Shown here: piece after piece, positions 1 to 9,069 of the stretch
Layout: every line of letters begins with the position of its first letter
Numbering within the stretch: the stretch's first letter is position 1
Assembly: GCF_024127895.1 (NCBI RefSeq)
Contig: NZ_JAMYBK010000002.1
Coordinates: forward strand, 62,001 to 126,000
DNA from: Pseudomonas guariconensis
Lineage (GTDB): Bacteria; Pseudomonadota; Gammaproteobacteria; Pseudomonadales; Pseudomonadaceae
Direction of reading: 5' to 3'
Length of the DNA stretch: 64,000 nucleotides
Made by a program: the position numbers and the translations under genes
Notes under the pieces: generated by a model
Databases searched by the model: none
What the model was told of the DNA's origin: nothing
What the model saw: only the letters and a program-made list of their open reading frames with translations

Positions 1-1025
1 GTTTCTGGCGAAATCCCGACCCTGCATCGCTGGGTTATGGCGATCCGGCGGGCGAGCCTGCGTTGCGCGAGCTCATCGCTGCCTACCTGCGTCGGTCACG
101 TGGGCTCTCCTGCAGTGCTGAACAAATTGTGATCACCAGTGGTGCACAGCAGGCGATCAGCCTTTGTGCACAGTTGCTGCTGCAACCGGGCGACGGCGTG
201 GCTGTGGAAAACCCAGGGTATCGGGCCGCCGGACACACCTTTGCCGTGGCGGGGGCCAATGTCAGGGGTGTGCCGGTGGACGACGAAGGCCTGGATTGCG
301 AGCGGCTCGCCCAACTGACCGATTGCCGGCTGGCCTATGTCACACCCGCCCACCAGTACCCGACCGGTGTCACCATGAGCCTGGCCCGGCGCCTGTCGCT
401 GCTGGCCTGGGCCGGGCGCCAGGGGGGTTGGATCATCGAGGACGACTACGACGGCGAGTACCGCTACAGCGGCGCCCCCCTGGCCCCCCTGGCGGCGTTG
501 GACCGGCAGGGCCGGGTGCTGTACGTCGGCACCTTCGGCAAGATCGCCTTCCCCGCCTTGCGCCTGGGCTACCTGGTACTGCCCAGGCAACTGGTGCAGG
601 GGTTCAGCCAGGGGCGGGCGCTGGCGGTACGTCACTCCGAGGTGGGCACCCAGCAGGTGATGGCGCAGTTCATGGCCCAGGGGCACTTCCAGCGGCATAT
701 CCGACGCATGCGCAAGGCCGCGTTGGCGCGACGCAACGTGCTGAAGGCCGGCTGGCCCGAGGATATCGCCGGGCTGGGGAGCATGCCGGCGGTGGCGGCG
801 GGGCTGCACGTGAAGGTGGATGTGGATAACTTTGCGCGCGAGCAGGAGCTGGTAGCCAGGGCGCAAGCGGCAGGGGTGGAGATCACGCCGCTGAGCAATT
901 ATTGGTTGGAGGACAGCGAGGTACCTGTGGATAAACGGGCAGGGCTGGTGCTGGGGTTTGCTGCGGTGCCGGAAGCTCGGATCGCCGATGCCTTGATGCG
1001 TTTGCGCAAGGCTTGGCGGCAGTGA
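1..1025 (+). CDS. MocR/PdxR-type PLP-dependent regulator, 3' part
   Basis: The reading frame is open from the first bases of the window, so the gene begins upstream and its N-terminal winged-helix DNA-binding domain is not visible. What remains is a fold-type I aminotransferase domain. The N-terminal end reads LGYGDPAGEPALRELIAAYL, typical of the GntR/MocR family. GTFGKIAFPALRLGYL, encoded around 525-572, carries the lysine expected to hold pyridoxal phosphate, and IIEDDYDGEY lies upstream of it. MocR proteins use this domain to sense a PLP-linked ligand rather than as a metabolic transaminase. Without the N-terminus a stand-alone aminotransferase cannot be fully excluded. The target genes are not visible. 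Confidence 0.85.
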   Translation, partial: FWRNPDPASLGYGDPAGEPALRELIAAYLRRSRGLSCSAEQIVITSGAQQAISLCAQLLLQPGDGVAVENPGYRAAGHTFAVAGANVRGVPVDDEGLDCERLAQLTDCRLAYVTPAHQYPTGVTMSLARRLSLLAWAGRQGGWIIEDDYDGEYRYSGAPLAPLAALDRQGRVLYVGTFGKIAFPALRLGYLVLPRQLVQGFSQGRALAVRHSEVGTQQVMAQFMAQGHFQRHIRRMRKAALARRNVLKAGWPEDIAGLGSMPAVAAGLHVKVDVDNFAREQELVARAQAAGVEITPLSNYWLEDSEVPVDKRAGLVLGFAAVPEARIADALMRLRKAWRQ

Positions 1026-1027
1026 CA

Positions 1028-1145
1028 TGAAGGGGGCGCTTGGCGCCCCATTCGCGGGCAAGCCCGCTCCCACAGGGTCCCCGTTGCCCTCGGGGGCTGG
1101 TGGAGTACTTGGAAGCCAGCTTGCCGGCGATAGGGCCGGTACAGA
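1028..1145. repeat. REP-type palindromic repeat pair
   Basis: The spacer after the MocR gene has a REP unit (core TTCGCGGGCAAGCCCGCTCC near 1050-1070) and, about 45 bp on, a second unit in opposite orientation (AGCTTGCCGGCGATAGGG near 1112-1130). A small hairpin, GGGGCGCTTGGCGCCCC, precedes the first. Such inverted pairs are common intergenic elements in P. putida-type genomes and often sit at transcript 3' ends. Confidence 0.7.
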
Positions 1146-1205
1146 CAGAACAGACGCCCCTGCAAATCACACCCTCTGTGATCGACTCAGGCCCCGAACC
1201 GCAAC

Positions 1206-2309
1206 TCAGGTGCCCGACTTGATCCGTGTCCAGGCCCGCGTGCGCGCCCGTTCGGCGTCCCTTGGCAATGGCTTGAGGGTATACAACGTGGCCATGGCCT
1301 GCTCGGTCGGGTACAGGTTGGGGTTGTTGCGGATCTCTGGGCTGACCTTGTCGGTGGCGTCCTTGTTCGGGTTGGGGTAACCGACGAAGTCGCTGATCGG
1401 TGCGATCACCTCCGGTTGCAGCAGGTAGTTGATGAACGCATGGGCATCCTCGGGGTTGGCGGCATTCTTGGGGATGGCCAGCATGTCGAACCAGATCGGC
1501 GCGCCTTCCTTGGGCAGGCGCATGTCCACCACCACGCCATTCTTCGCATCGCGGGCACGGTTGGCGGCCTGGGAGAAGCTGCCCGAGTAGCCCACGGCCA
1601 CGCAGATATCGCCATTGGCAATGTCGGCCATGTACTTGGAGGAATGGAAGTAGGTCACGTACGGGCGGATCTTGAGCATCAGTGCCTCGGCCTGCTTGTA
1701 GTCGGCCGGCTTTTCACTGTTGGGCGGCAGGCCCAGGTACTGCAGCGCCAAGGGCAGGATCTCCGACGGCGAGTCGAGCAGGGCGACGCCGCATTGCTTG
1801 AGCTTGGCGATGTTCTCTTCCTTGAAGATCAGGTCCCAGCTGTCCACCGGGGCGTTGTCGCCCAGCGCCGCCTTGACCTTGTCGGGGTTGAAGCCGATCA
1901 GCACGGTGCCGTACATGTAGGGCACGGCGAATTTGTTGCCCGGGTCGTTGGCCTCGATCAGCTTCATCAGCGCCGGGTCCAGGTGTTGCCAGTTCGGCAG
2001 CTGGGTGCGGTCCAGGGGCTGGAACACGCCGGCCTCGATCTGCTTGGCGAGGAACACGTTGGACGGTACCACCACGTCATAGCCGGAATTGCCGGTGAGC
2101 AGCTTGGCTTCCAGGGCCTCGTTGGTGTCGAAGATGTCGTAGATCAGCTTGACCTGGGTGTCTTTCTGGAAGTCGACCAAGGTCTGCGGGGTGATGTAGT
2201 CGAACCAGTTGTACACCCGCAGGGTGCGCTGTTCGGCATGGGCCTGCAGGGCGCCGGCGACAAGGCCGGCGGCGATGAACGGGGCGAGCAGACGCTTGAG
2301 TCGGATCAT
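1206..2309 (-). CDS. polyamine ABC transporter periplasmic binding protein (PotF/SpuD-like)
   Basis: A 367-residue protein of the spermidine/putrescine-binding family (family 1 solute-binding fold). Residues 1-25 form a signal peptide ending AHA before [14 protein letters not shown], the family's usual mature N-terminus. The start at 2309 is chosen because the signal peptide begins there and the ATG overlaps the 3' end of the deacetylase gene (ATGA-type overlap); the open frame further upstream is just the shadow of that gene. It probably captures a polyamine or acetylpolyamine in the periplasm. No permease or ATPase gene is adjacent, so it must share a transporter encoded elsewhere or act as a sensor. 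Co-transcription with the acetylpolyamine deacetylase supports the polyamine assignment; the exact ligand is unknown. Confidence 0.9.
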   Translation of the reverse strand: MIRLKRLLAPFIAAGLVAGALQAHAEQRTLRVYNWFDYITPQTLVDFQKDTQVKLIYDIFDTNEALEAKLLTGNSGYDVVVPSNVFLAKQIEAGVFQPLDRTQLPNWQHLDPALMKLIEANDPGNKFAVPYMYGTVLIGFNPDKVKAALGDNAPVDSWDLIFKEENIAKLKQCGVALLDSPSEILPLALQYLGLPPNSEKPADYKQAEALMLKIRPYVTYFHSSKYMADIANGDICVAVGYSGSFSQAANRARDAKNGVVVDMRLPKEGAPIWFDMLAIPKNAANPEDAHAFINYLLQPEVIAPISDFVGYPNPNKDATDKVSPEIRNNPNLYPTEQAMATLYTLKPLPRDAERARTRAWTRIKSGT

Positions 2310-3352
2310 GGCCGGGCTCCTGGCTGGGCGCGCTGGAAGCCTTCCAGCACATTGACGGCATTGATGCCGATTTCTTCCACAGCGTAGCCACCTTCCATCA
2401 CGAACAGGGTCGGCTTGCCCAGGCGGGCGATGCGCTCGCCCATTTCCAGGTAGTCCGGGCTGTCGAGGCGAAACTGCGAGATGGGGTCGTCCTTGAAGGT
2501 ATCCACACCCAGGGAGATCACCAGCACGTCCGGGCCGTAGGCCTCGATACGCTGGCAGGCGTCTTCCAGGGCTGCGCTCCATGCCGTCCAGTCGCTGCCG
2601 GCGGGGAGGGGATAGTTGACGTTGCAGCCCTCGCCGTCACCTTCGCCGGTTTCGTCGGCATAACCGAGGAAGAATGGGAACTCGGCCTGTGGGTCCCCAT
2701 GGATCGAGGCGAAGAACACATCGCCCCGGCGGTAGAAGATGTCCTGGGTGCCGTTGCCATGGTGGTAATCGACGTCGAGGATGGCGACCTTGCTCCGGCC
2801 CTGGTCGAGGAAGGCCTGGGCCGCGATCGCGGCGTTATTCAGGTAGCAGTAGCCGCCCATGACTTCGGCAGCGGCGTGGTGTCCTGGCGGACGGCACAGG
2901 GCGAAGGCCGAATGGGCACCCTGCTGGATCGCCGCCTGGGCGGTGAGGGCGACCTGCGCGGCGCTGTAGGCGGCCTGCCAGGTACCGGCGGTGATCGGCG
3001 CGCCGGCGTCGAAGCTGTAGTAGCCCAGCTCGCCATGCAGGCTGGTCGGCTTGACCTGGCGCAGGGTGCGCGCCGGCCAGGTGAAGGGCAGCAGGTCGCC
3101 TTCCTGGCCCAGCTTGGCCCAGCGTGCCCAGGCGCCCTCGAAGAAGTCCAGGTAGCTAGCGCCATGCACCCGCAGTAGTGGCGCGCGGCCGAAGTCGGTG
3201 GGGCCCTGGACGGGGCCGAGGTTGCGTTTTTTGACTTGCTCCAGGACGTGGTCGGCACGCGAAGGCATCTCGAAGCACGGCATCAGCTTGCCGTCGATCA
3301 GCTCGCAGCGGCCGTGGTGCAGGCGGTGATCATCGGAATAGATCGTCAGCAT
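2306..3352 (-). CDS. aphA: acetylpolyamine amidohydrolase, histone-deacetylase family
   Basis: A 348-residue zinc deacetylase of the HDAC/AcuC/AphA family, expected to hydrolyse N-acetylputrescine, N-acetylcadaverine and related acetylpolyamines to the free amine plus acetate. The active site can be read directly: CRPPGHH puts the charge-relay histidines at 158 and 159, DVDYHHG gives zinc ligands D195 and H197, [10 protein letters not shown] gives D284, and MEGGY supplies Y323. These residue numbers match those known for Mycoplana ramosa APAH. A GGAG ribosome binding site precedes the ATG. It is the first gene of a two-gene operon with the polyamine-binding protein gene. A direct repeat about 70-105 bp upstream may be the operator of the neighbouring AraC-type regulator. 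Confidence 0.93.
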   Translation of the reverse strand: MLTIYSDDHRLHHGRCELIDGKLMPCFEMPSRADHVLEQVKKRNLGPVQGPTDFGRAPLLRVHGASYLDFFEGAWARWAKLGQEGDLLPFTWPARTLRQVKPTSLHGELGYYSFDAGAPITAGTWQAAYSAAQVALTAQAAIQQGAHSAFALCRPPGHHAAAEVMGGYCYLNNAAIAAQAFLDQGRSKVAILDVDYHHGNGTQDIFYRRGDVFFASIHGDPQAEFPFFLGYADETGEGDGEGCNVNYPLPAGSDWTAWSAALEDACQRIEAYGPDVLVISLGVDTFKDDPISQFRLDSPDYLEMGERIARLGKPTLFVMEGGYAVEEIGINAVNVLEGFQRAQPGARP

Positions 3353-3423
3353 TTGTTGTTCTCCGGGTTTACTGGCGTGGGCCCATTTTCACGGGCGGTC
3401 AGGCGGGGGAGAACGACGCAAAC

Positions 3424-3457
3424 GGCCAAAAGGGGATCGATGTGGCCAAAGGGTGAT
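3424..3457. promoter_or_regulatory. tandem direct repeat, candidate AraC-type operator of the aphA operon
   Basis: Two 14-mers, GGCCAAAAGGGGAT (3424-3437) and GGCCAAAGGGTGAT (3444-3457), agree at 12 of 14 positions and start 20 bp apart, about two helical turns. That spacing is what AraC-family proteins use for tandem half-sites. The repeats lie between the regulator gene and the aphA start, on the upstream side of where the aphA promoter must be. The regulatory role is inferred. Confidence 0.45.
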
Positions 3458-3557
3458 GTCCGGTTGGAGGCCCTGTTCGCGGATGCGCCACTCAGCTAAG
3501 GCTTCAAACGCCCATTTGTGGCTGCGAAGCGGCCCCAGTAGGGCTTGTCGGCACTGC

Positions 3558-4550
3558 TCAGCCGCGGAAATGGCTGGGGGCCACTCCACTCCAGCGTTGG
3601 AAGGCATGCCTGAAGCTCGCTGTCTCGCTGAAGCCCAAGGTCTCGGCGATGCGATAGATCGGCATCTGGTCCTCGGCCAGCAGTTGCTTGGCGCGCTCGA
3701 AGCGCAGTTCGTCGAGCAGTTGCTGATAGCTGCTACCCAGGGCCTGCAAGTGCCGGCGCAGGGTGCGCGACGAACAGTTCATTTGCCGGGCCAGGCCTTC
3801 CAGGCCCGGCGCGGCGTCCAGTTGCCGCATCAGCAACTGGCGGATCCGCTCCAGCCAGGCCTGGCGGCCGGTGAACTCGAGGTTCAGTTGCCGGCAACGT
3901 TCGCTCATGGCCTTGTGCGTGATGGGGTCGGCCAGCGGCAAGGGCATCTCCAGCCAGCGGCGCTCGAAGGCGAAGGCATTGTCGCGGGCCTCGAAGCCCA
4001 GAGGGCATGGGAATGCCCCGTTGTAGAGCGCATGATAGCCGGGCCGGGGATGCTCGAAGCGCGTGGCCAGCAGCGGTAGCGGACGGCCCAGCAGGTCGTC
4101 GCAGATCACCTTCAGCGAAACCAGGCAGAACTCGGCATTGAAGGCAGCCAGCGCCGGGCTGTCGCGATAGTCGCTGGCACTGAGCCAGACTCGTGGGCCA
4201 TCGTCCACCAGGCGCAGTTGGAAGGCCGTCCCCAACAGGGCCGGGTAGCGCAGCGCCAGGCGCAGGGCGTCACCCAAAGTGGCACTGGAGAGCAGGGCGT
4301 AACCGAGCATGCCGTAGCACGACACATGCATGCGCCGACCCAGCTCCAGGCCGATTTCCTCGCGCCGGGCCACGGCGTTGGCACACACCTGGAACTCCTG
4401 CTGGGTGGTGATGCGCGCGTCGGGATGACCCAGGTCTGCCGGGCCGATGCCACTGCCGGCCAGCAGTTGCGTGGCGTCGCAGCCCTCCTCCTGGAAGACC
4501 TTGAGGATCAGCGAAACGGCATTGAGGGTGGTGAGGTGGCTGTGCAGCAT
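3558..4550 (-). CDS. AraC-family transcriptional regulator
   Basis: A 330-residue regulator. Residues 1-190 resemble the arabinose-binding-like N-terminal domain found in OruR/ArgR-type AraC proteins (ending near the LALRYPALLGTAFQL and ISL-type segments). The last 100 residues hold the double helix-turn-helix: helix 2 region LEGLARQMNCSSRTLRRHLQ and the family signature IAETLGFSETASFRHAF. The start at 4550 (MLHSHLTTLNAV) matches the usual N-terminus; an in-frame start at 4622 would add 24 unlikely residues. The gene lies just upstream of the acetylpolyamine operon on the same strand, which makes it the obvious candidate activator of that operon. The inducer cannot be read from the sequence. 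Confidence 0.85.
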   Translation of the reverse strand: MLHSHLTTLNAVSLILKVFQEEGCDATQLLAGSGIGPADLGHPDARITTQQEFQVCANAVARREEIGLELGRRMHVSCYGMLGYALLSSATLGDALRLALRYPALLGTAFQLRLVDDGPRVWLSASDYRDSPALAAFNAEFCLVSLKVICDDLLGRPLPLLATRFEHPRPGYHALYNGAFPCPLGFEARDNAFAFERRWLEMPLPLADPITHKAMSERCRQLNLEFTGRQAWLERIRQLLMRQLDAAPGLEGLARQMNCSSRTLRRHLQALGSSYQQLLDELRFERAKQLLAEDQMPIYRIAETLGFSETASFRHAFQRWSGVAPSHFRG

Positions 4551-4644
4551 GCGCGATGTCCCGTTGGGCTGGGGGACATTATGGAGCAAGTTGTATGCCG
4601 GATGCGGCGCAACGCCTTGCACGCCCTGAAGCCACCGACAGGCG

Positions 4645-4682
4645 AATAAAAAAAGGGCCCGGAGCGTGCGCTCGGGCCCTTG
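4645..4682 (-). terminator. rho-independent terminator of aspA
   Basis: Read on the minus strand, a GC-rich stem (GGGCCC arms at 4655-4660 and 4674-4679, with inner arms GAGCG/CGCTC) is followed by a run of about eight T residues. It lies 55-90 bp beyond the aspA stop codon. Confidence 0.88.
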
Positions 4683-4736
4683 AAAGGTTGAGAGGTGTCT
4701 AGTCCCTCGACCTGGTGAGACGTTACAAGCGGTCGG

Positions 4737-6161
4737 TTACGCCTTCAGCGGAACCAGACGTGGAGCGATCATGTTTTCCGGACGCAGGATGTCGTTGAGC
4801 ATCGCTTCGTCCAGCAGGCCTTCCTCGCGCACCAGTTCCAGCACGCCGCGGCCGGATTCCAGGGCGACGCGGGCGATACGGGTGGCGTTCTCGTAGCCGA
4901 TGTACGGGTTCAGGGCGGTGACCAGGCCGATCGAGTGCTCGACCAGTTCACGGCAACGCTGTTCGTTGGCGGTGATGCCGACGATGCAGTGCTCGCGCAG
5001 CATGTCCATGGCGCGCTGGAGCAGGCGGATCGAGTCGAAGATCTTGTAGGCGATCAGCGGCTCCATGACGTTCAGCTGCAGTTGGCCACCTTCGGCGGCG
5101 ACGGTCAGGGCCAGGTCGTTGCCCATGATGGCGAAGGCCACCTGGTTGACGGCCTCCGGGATCACCGGGTTGACCTTGCCTGGCATGATCGAGCTGCCCG
5201 GCTGGCGTGCCGGCAGGTTGATCTCGTTGATGCCGGTACGCGGGCCGCTGGACAGCAGGCGCAGGTCGTTGCAGATCTTCGACAGCTTGACCGCGGTGCG
5301 CTTGAGCATGCCGGAGAACAGCACGAAGGCGCCCATGTCGGAGGTGGCTTCGATCAGGTCGGCGGCCGGGACCAGCGGCTGGCCGCTGATGGTCGCCAGG
5401 CGCTGCACGGCCAGGGCCTGGTAGCCCGGGTCGGCGTTGATGCCGGTGCCGATCGCGGTGCCGCCGAGGTTGATTTCGGTCAGCAGCTCGGGTGCCAGGG
5501 AGCGCAGGCGGTTCAGGTCTTCGGTCATGGTGGTGGCGAAGGCACGGAATTCCTGGCCCAGGGTCATCGGCACGGCGTCCTGCAACTGGGTACGACCCAT
5601 CTTCAGGACGTGGTCGAACTCCTGGCCCTTGGCGGCGAAGGCCTGGATCAGGCTCTCGAGGCTGGCCAGCAGGGCGTCGTGGCCCAGCAGCAGGCCCAGG
5701 CGGATCGCGGTCGGGTAGGCGTCGTTGGTCGACTGCGCCATGTTCACGTCGTTGTTCGGGTGCAGGTACTGGTACTCACCCTTCTGATGGCCCATGGCCT
5801 CCAGCGCGACGTTGGCGATGACCTCGTTGGCGTTCATGTTGGTGGAGGTGCCGGCACCGCCCTGGATCATGTCCACCACGAACTGGTCGTGGAAATCACC
5901 GCGGATCAGGCGGGCGCAGGCCTCGCTGATGGCGGCATGCTTGGCATCGCTCAGGTGACCCAGCTCACGGTTGGCGTCGGCAGCGGCCTGCTTGACCATG
6001 GCCAGGGCCACGACCAGCTTCGGGTAGTGCGACAGCGGAACACCGGAGAGGTGGAAGTTGTTGGCAGCGCGCAGGGTCTGGATGCCGTAGTAGGCATCGG
6101 CAGGAACTTCAAGGGTACCAAGCAGATCTTTTTCGACGCGGAACGATGCAGCGGAGGACAT
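4737..6161 (-). CDS. aspA: aspartate ammonia-lyase
   Basis: Aspartase deaminates L-aspartate reversibly to fumarate and ammonium in the cytoplasm, feeding amino-acid carbon to the TCA cycle. The 474-residue product belongs to the fumarase/aspartase superfamily. It has the signature GSSIMPGKVNP (322-332), the flexible active-site loop with the catalytic serine. GGAGTSTNMNANEV near 100 and the segment HPNNDVNMAQSTND near 135 carry further substrate-binding residues. The LRAANNFHLSG N-terminus and the overall spacing favour aspartase over fumarase C. The start at 6161 (MSSAASFRV) is preferred over 6173 because GAGAT lies at Shine-Dalgarno distance before it. The gene is divergent from a LysR-type regulator and has its own terminator. 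Confidence 0.93.
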   Translation of the reverse strand: MSSAASFRVEKDLLGTLEVPADAYYGIQTLRAANNFHLSGVPLSHYPKLVVALAMVKQAAADANRELGHLSDAKHAAISEACARLIRGDFHDQFVVDMIQGGAGTSTNMNANEVIANVALEAMGHQKGEYQYLHPNNDVNMAQSTNDAYPTAIRLGLLLGHDALLASLESLIQAFAAKGQEFDHVLKMGRTQLQDAVPMTLGQEFRAFATTMTEDLNRLRSLAPELLTEINLGGTAIGTGINADPGYQALAVQRLATISGQPLVPAADLIEATSDMGAFVLFSGMLKRTAVKLSKICNDLRLLSSGPRTGINEINLPARQPGSSIMPGKVNPVIPEAVNQVAFAIMGNDLALTVAAEGGQLQLNVMEPLIAYKIFDSIRLLQRAMDMLREHCIVGITANEQRCRELVEHSIGLVTALNPYIGYENATRIARVALESGRGVLELVREEGLLDEAMLNDILRPENMIAPRLVPLKA

Positions 6162-6341
6162 GACGGATATCATCTCGATTAAAACCCGGCACCTGCCGGA
6201 ATGCCGCCAATCCTAGGCTCGCCCGGATTTTGCGGCCAATGCTGTTGCACGCTAACCTATGCACAAACGGCATAGTGTTTGATGTGACGCCAATTGACAT
6301 TCGAGCGTGTTCCATTTTGGTGCACATCCGGAGATCGCTGC

Positions 6342-7283
6342 ATGAACCTCGAAAGCAAGTGGTTGGAAGATTTCAGCGCCCTGGCTGCGACCCGCAGTTT
6401 TTCCCAGGCAGCGGAGCGGCGTTTCGTGACCCAGCCGGCGTTCAGCCGACGCATCCGCAGCCTCGAGGCGGCATTGGGGTTGACCTTGGTGAATCGTTCC
6501 CGCACGCCCATCGAGCTGACCGAGGCCGGCCAGCTGTTTCTCGTCACAGCGCGTACGGTTGTCGACCAGTTGAGCGAAGTTCTCCGTCATTTGCATCATC
6601 TCGAAGGCGGGCAGGGCGAGGTGATCCAGGTGGCTGCCGCGCACTCCCTGGCCTCCGGTTTTTTCCCGCGCTGGGTGGCGCAGTTGCGCAACGACGGGCT
6701 GAACATCGCCACGCGCCTGGTGGCCACCAACGTCGGTGATGCGGTGCACGCATTGCGCGAAGGGGGCTGCGACCTGATGCTGGCCTTCTACGACCCGGAC
6801 GCCGCCTTGCAGATGGACTCGGAGATCTTCCCGTCGCTGCACATGGGCACCACCGAGATGCTGCCGGTCTGCGCCGTGGGTGCCGACGGCAAGCCATTGT
6901 TCGACCTCGAGGGCGAGAGCAGCGTGCCGCTGCTGGCCTATAGCGCCGGGGCCTTCCTCGGCCGCTCCGTGAGCCTGCTGCTGCGCCAGCGCAACCTGCG
7001 CTATACCACTGTCTATGAGACCGCCATGGCCGACAGTCTCAAGAGCATGGCCCTCGAGGGCATGGGCATCGCCTGGGTGCCACGGCTGTCGATGCGTGGC
7101 GAACTGGAGCGCGGCGAACTGGCGATCTGCGGTGGCAGCCAGTGGCATGTACCGCTGGAAATCCGTCTGTACCGCTGCGCCCTGGTGCGCAAGGCCAACG
7201 TGCGGCTGTTGTGGCGCAAGCTCGAAGGCGGCGCGGCGATCGGCGCGGTTGACCCAAAAGTCAGCCAAGGCCCCGAAAAATAA
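6342..7283 (+). CDS. LysR-family regulator resembling hypochlorite-responsive HypT (YjiE)
   Basis: A 313-residue LysR-type regulator. The N-terminal winged helix-turn-helix contains [20 protein letters not shown], followed by a linker helix and an effector-binding domain. The start [11 protein letters not shown], the [15 protein letters not shown] segment, [14 protein letters not shown] and [13 protein letters not shown] match my memory of E. coli HypT/YjiE, which senses hypochlorite through methionine oxidation. The start at 6342 has a GGAG ribosome binding site; upstream codons in the frame are non-coding. The gene is divergent from aspA and upstream of purE, but nothing shows that it controls either. 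Function beyond DNA binding is inferred by similarity. Confidence 0.85.
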   Translation: MNLESKWLEDFSALAATRSFSQAAERRFVTQPAFSRRIRSLEAALGLTLVNRSRTPIELTEAGQLFLVTARTVVDQLSEVLRHLHHLEGGQGEVIQVAAAHSLASGFFPRWVAQLRNDGLNIATRLVATNVGDAVHALREGGCDLMLAFYDPDAALQMDSEIFPSLHMGTTEMLPVCAVGADGKPLFDLEGESSVPLLAYSAGAFLGRSVSLLLRQRNLRYTTVYETAMADSLKSMALEGMGIAWVPRLSMRGELERGELAICGGSQWHVPLEIRLYRCALVRKANVRLLWRKLEGGAAIGAVDPKVSQGPEK

Positions 7284-7330
7284 GGCCGACAGTTGGTCGC
7301 CGGGGGTGCCTGGATGGCCTCGCGTTACGT

Positions 7331-7336
7331 TATACT
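7331..7336 (+). promoter_or_regulatory. probable -10 element of the purEK promoter
   Basis: TATACT lies 120 bp before the purE ATG, followed by GC-rich sequence typical of initially transcribed DNA. The -35 region (near 7308-7314) is a poor match to consensus, so the promoter may need an activator. A start just downstream would make a leader of about 110 nt that includes the hairpins described next. Confidence 0.45.
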
Positions 7337-7378
7337 GCGCGGCCCCTGGACCGGATCGACCCGGTCATGACTCAGCAA

Positions 7379-7419
7379 ACAAGCCACGCCGGTCGTCCCG
7401 CGTGGCTTGTTGTTTTTTG
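7379..7419 (+). terminator. intrinsic-terminator-like hairpin in the purE leader (candidate attenuator)
   Basis: An 11-bp perfect inverted repeat, ACAAGCCACGC (7379-7389) and GCGTGGCTTGT (7400-7410), is followed at once by TGTTTTTT. It lies between the probable purE promoter and the purE start. Smaller hairpins flank it (GACCGG...CCGGTC at 7349-7366 and GCGCCC-AA-GGGCGC at 7422-7435). It may attenuate purEK, end a short RNA, or, if the -10 is spurious, terminate the LysR gene 95 bp upstream. The sequence alone does not decide. Confidence 0.65.
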
Positions 7420-7455
7420 ACGCGCCCAAGGGCGCACAAGCGAAGAGGCTCGACG

Positions 7456-7947
7456 ATGAGTGCACTGGTTGGCGTGATCATGGGCTCCAAGTCCGATTGG
7501 TCCACCCTTAGCCACACCGCCGATATGCTGGAGAAACTCGGCATTCCCTACGAGGTGAAGGTGGTTTCCGCCCACCGTACCCCGGATCTGCTGTTCCAGT
7601 ACGCCGAAGAGGCCGAAGGCCGTGGCATCGAGGTGATCATCGCCGGTGCCGGTGGCGCCGCCCACCTACCGGGCATGTGCGCCGCCAAGACCCACCTGCC
7701 GGTACTGGGCGTGCCGGTGCAATCGTCGATGCTGTCGGGTGTCGATTCGCTGCTGTCGATCGTGCAGATGCCTGCGGGCGTGCCGGTCGCCACCCTGGCC
7801 ATCGGCAAGGCCGGCGCCATCAACGCCGCGCTGCTGTCGGCCAGCATCCTGGGCGCCAAGTACCCCCAGTACCATGCCGCGCTCAAGCAGTTCCGCAAGG
7901 AGCAGACCGAAACCGTCCTGGATAACCCGGACCCGCGCCAGGCCTGA
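7456..7947 (+). CDS. purE: N5-carboxyaminoimidazole ribonucleotide mutase
   Basis: Class I PurE converts N5-CAIR to CAIR in de novo purine synthesis. The 163-residue protein has the family's N-terminal [11 protein letters not shown] loop (residues 5-15), the active-site SAHRTP (38-43) with its catalytic histidine, and the glycine-rich [14 protein letters not shown] segment. Its length fits bacterial class I enzymes. The start at 7456 is where homology begins. purK follows after 11 nt, so the two enzymes form one transcription unit. Confidence 0.96.
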   Translation: MSALVGVIMGSKSDWSTLSHTADMLEKLGIPYEVKVVSAHRTPDLLFQYAEEAEGRGIEVIIAGAGGAAHLPGMCAAKTHLPVLGVPVQSSMLSGVDSLLSIVQMPAGVPVATLAIGKAGAINAALLSASILGAKYPQYHAALKQFRKEQTETVLDNPDPRQA

Positions 7948-7958
7948 GATTGACGAAC

Positions 7959-9041
7959 ATGAAAATCGGTGTAATCGGTGGCGGCCAGCTGGGCCGCATG
8001 CTGGCCCTGGCGGGGACCCCGCTGGGCATGAACTTCGCTTTCCTCGACCCGGCCCCGGACGCCTGCGCCGCGCCCCTGGGCGAACACCTGCGTGCCGACT
8101 ACGGCGACCAGGACCACCTGCGCCAACTGGCCGACGAAGTCGACCTGGTGACCTTCGAATTCGAGAGCGTCCCGGCCGAGACCGTGGCCTTCCTGTCGCA
8201 GTTCGTCCCGGTCTATCCGAGCGCCGAGGCCCTGCGCATCGCCCGTGACCGCCTGTTCGAGAAGAGCCTGTTCCGCGACCTGGGGATCCCGACCCCAGCC
8301 TTCGCCGACATCCAGTCCCAGGCGGACCTGGACGCTGCGGTGGCTACCATCGGCCTGCCGGCGGTGCTCAAGACCCGTACCCTCGGCTACGACGGCAAGG
8401 GCCAGAAAGTCCTGCGCAGCGCCGAGGATGTCGTGGGCACTTTCGCCGAGCTGGGCAGCGTGCCGTGCCTGCTGGAAGGCTTCGTGCCCTTCACTGGCGA
8501 GGTTTCCCTGGTTGCCGTGCGCGGCCGCGATGGCGAAACCCGTTTCTACCCGCTGGTGCACAACACCCACGAGGGCGGCATCCTGCGCCTGTCGGTGGCG
8601 AGCGAGGCCCACCCCCTGCAGGCGCTGGCCGAGGACTACGTTGGCCGCGTGCTGGAGAAGCTGGACTACGTCGGCGTGCTGGCCTTCGAGTTCTTCGAGG
8701 TCGACGGTGGCCTTAAGGCCAACGAGATCGCCCCGCGCGTGCACAACTCCGGGCACTGGACCATCGAGGGCGCCGAGTGCAGTCAGTTCGAGAACCACCT
8801 GCGCGCCGTGGCCGGCCTGCCGCTGGGCCCGACGGCCAAGGTCGGCGAGAGCGCCATGCTCAACTTCATCGGTCAGGTGCCGGCCGTGGACAAGGTGCTG
8901 GCCATCGACGATTGCCACCTGCACCACTACGGCAAGGCCTTCAAGATCGGGCGCAAGGTTGGCCACGCCACCCTGCGTAGCAAGGACATGGCCACCCTGC
9001 AGCGCAAGATCGCCGAAGTCGAAGCGCTGATCGCCGGCTGA
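7959..9041 (+). CDS. purK: N5-carboxyaminoimidazole ribonucleotide synthase
   Basis: PurK uses ATP and bicarbonate to carboxylate aminoimidazole ribonucleotide, giving the N5-CAIR used by PurE. The 360-residue protein has the nucleotide-binding start MKIGVIGGGQLGRML and an ATP-grasp core (VLKTRTLGYDGKGQ, LVAVRGRDGETRFYPL, EIAPRVHNSGHWT). The ATG at 7959 is chosen over the in-frame TTG at 7950 because the conserved N-terminus starts there. It is the second gene of purEK. Confidence 0.96.
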   Translation: MKIGVIGGGQLGRMLALAGTPLGMNFAFLDPAPDACAAPLGEHLRADYGDQDHLRQLADEVDLVTFEFESVPAETVAFLSQFVPVYPSAEALRIARDRLFEKSLFRDLGIPTPAFADIQSQADLDAAVATIGLPAVLKTRTLGYDGKGQKVLRSAEDVVGTFAELGSVPCLLEGFVPFTGEVSLVAVRGRDGETRFYPLVHNTHEGGILRLSVASEAHPLQALAEDYVGRVLEKLDYVGVLAFEFFEVDGGLKANEIAPRVHNSGHWTIEGAECSQFENHLRAVAGLPLGPTAKVGESAMLNFIGQVPAVDKVLAIDDCHLHHYGKAFKIGRKVGHATLRSKDMATLQRKIAEVEALIAG

Positions 9042-9069
9042 TTGAACCTCTGCGCCCGGCAGGCCCTCT

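Noticed and set aside
3558..4622. Longer AraC start at 4622
   Set aside because: The extra 24 residues lack family similarity and the next ATG (4550) begins the conserved N-terminus.
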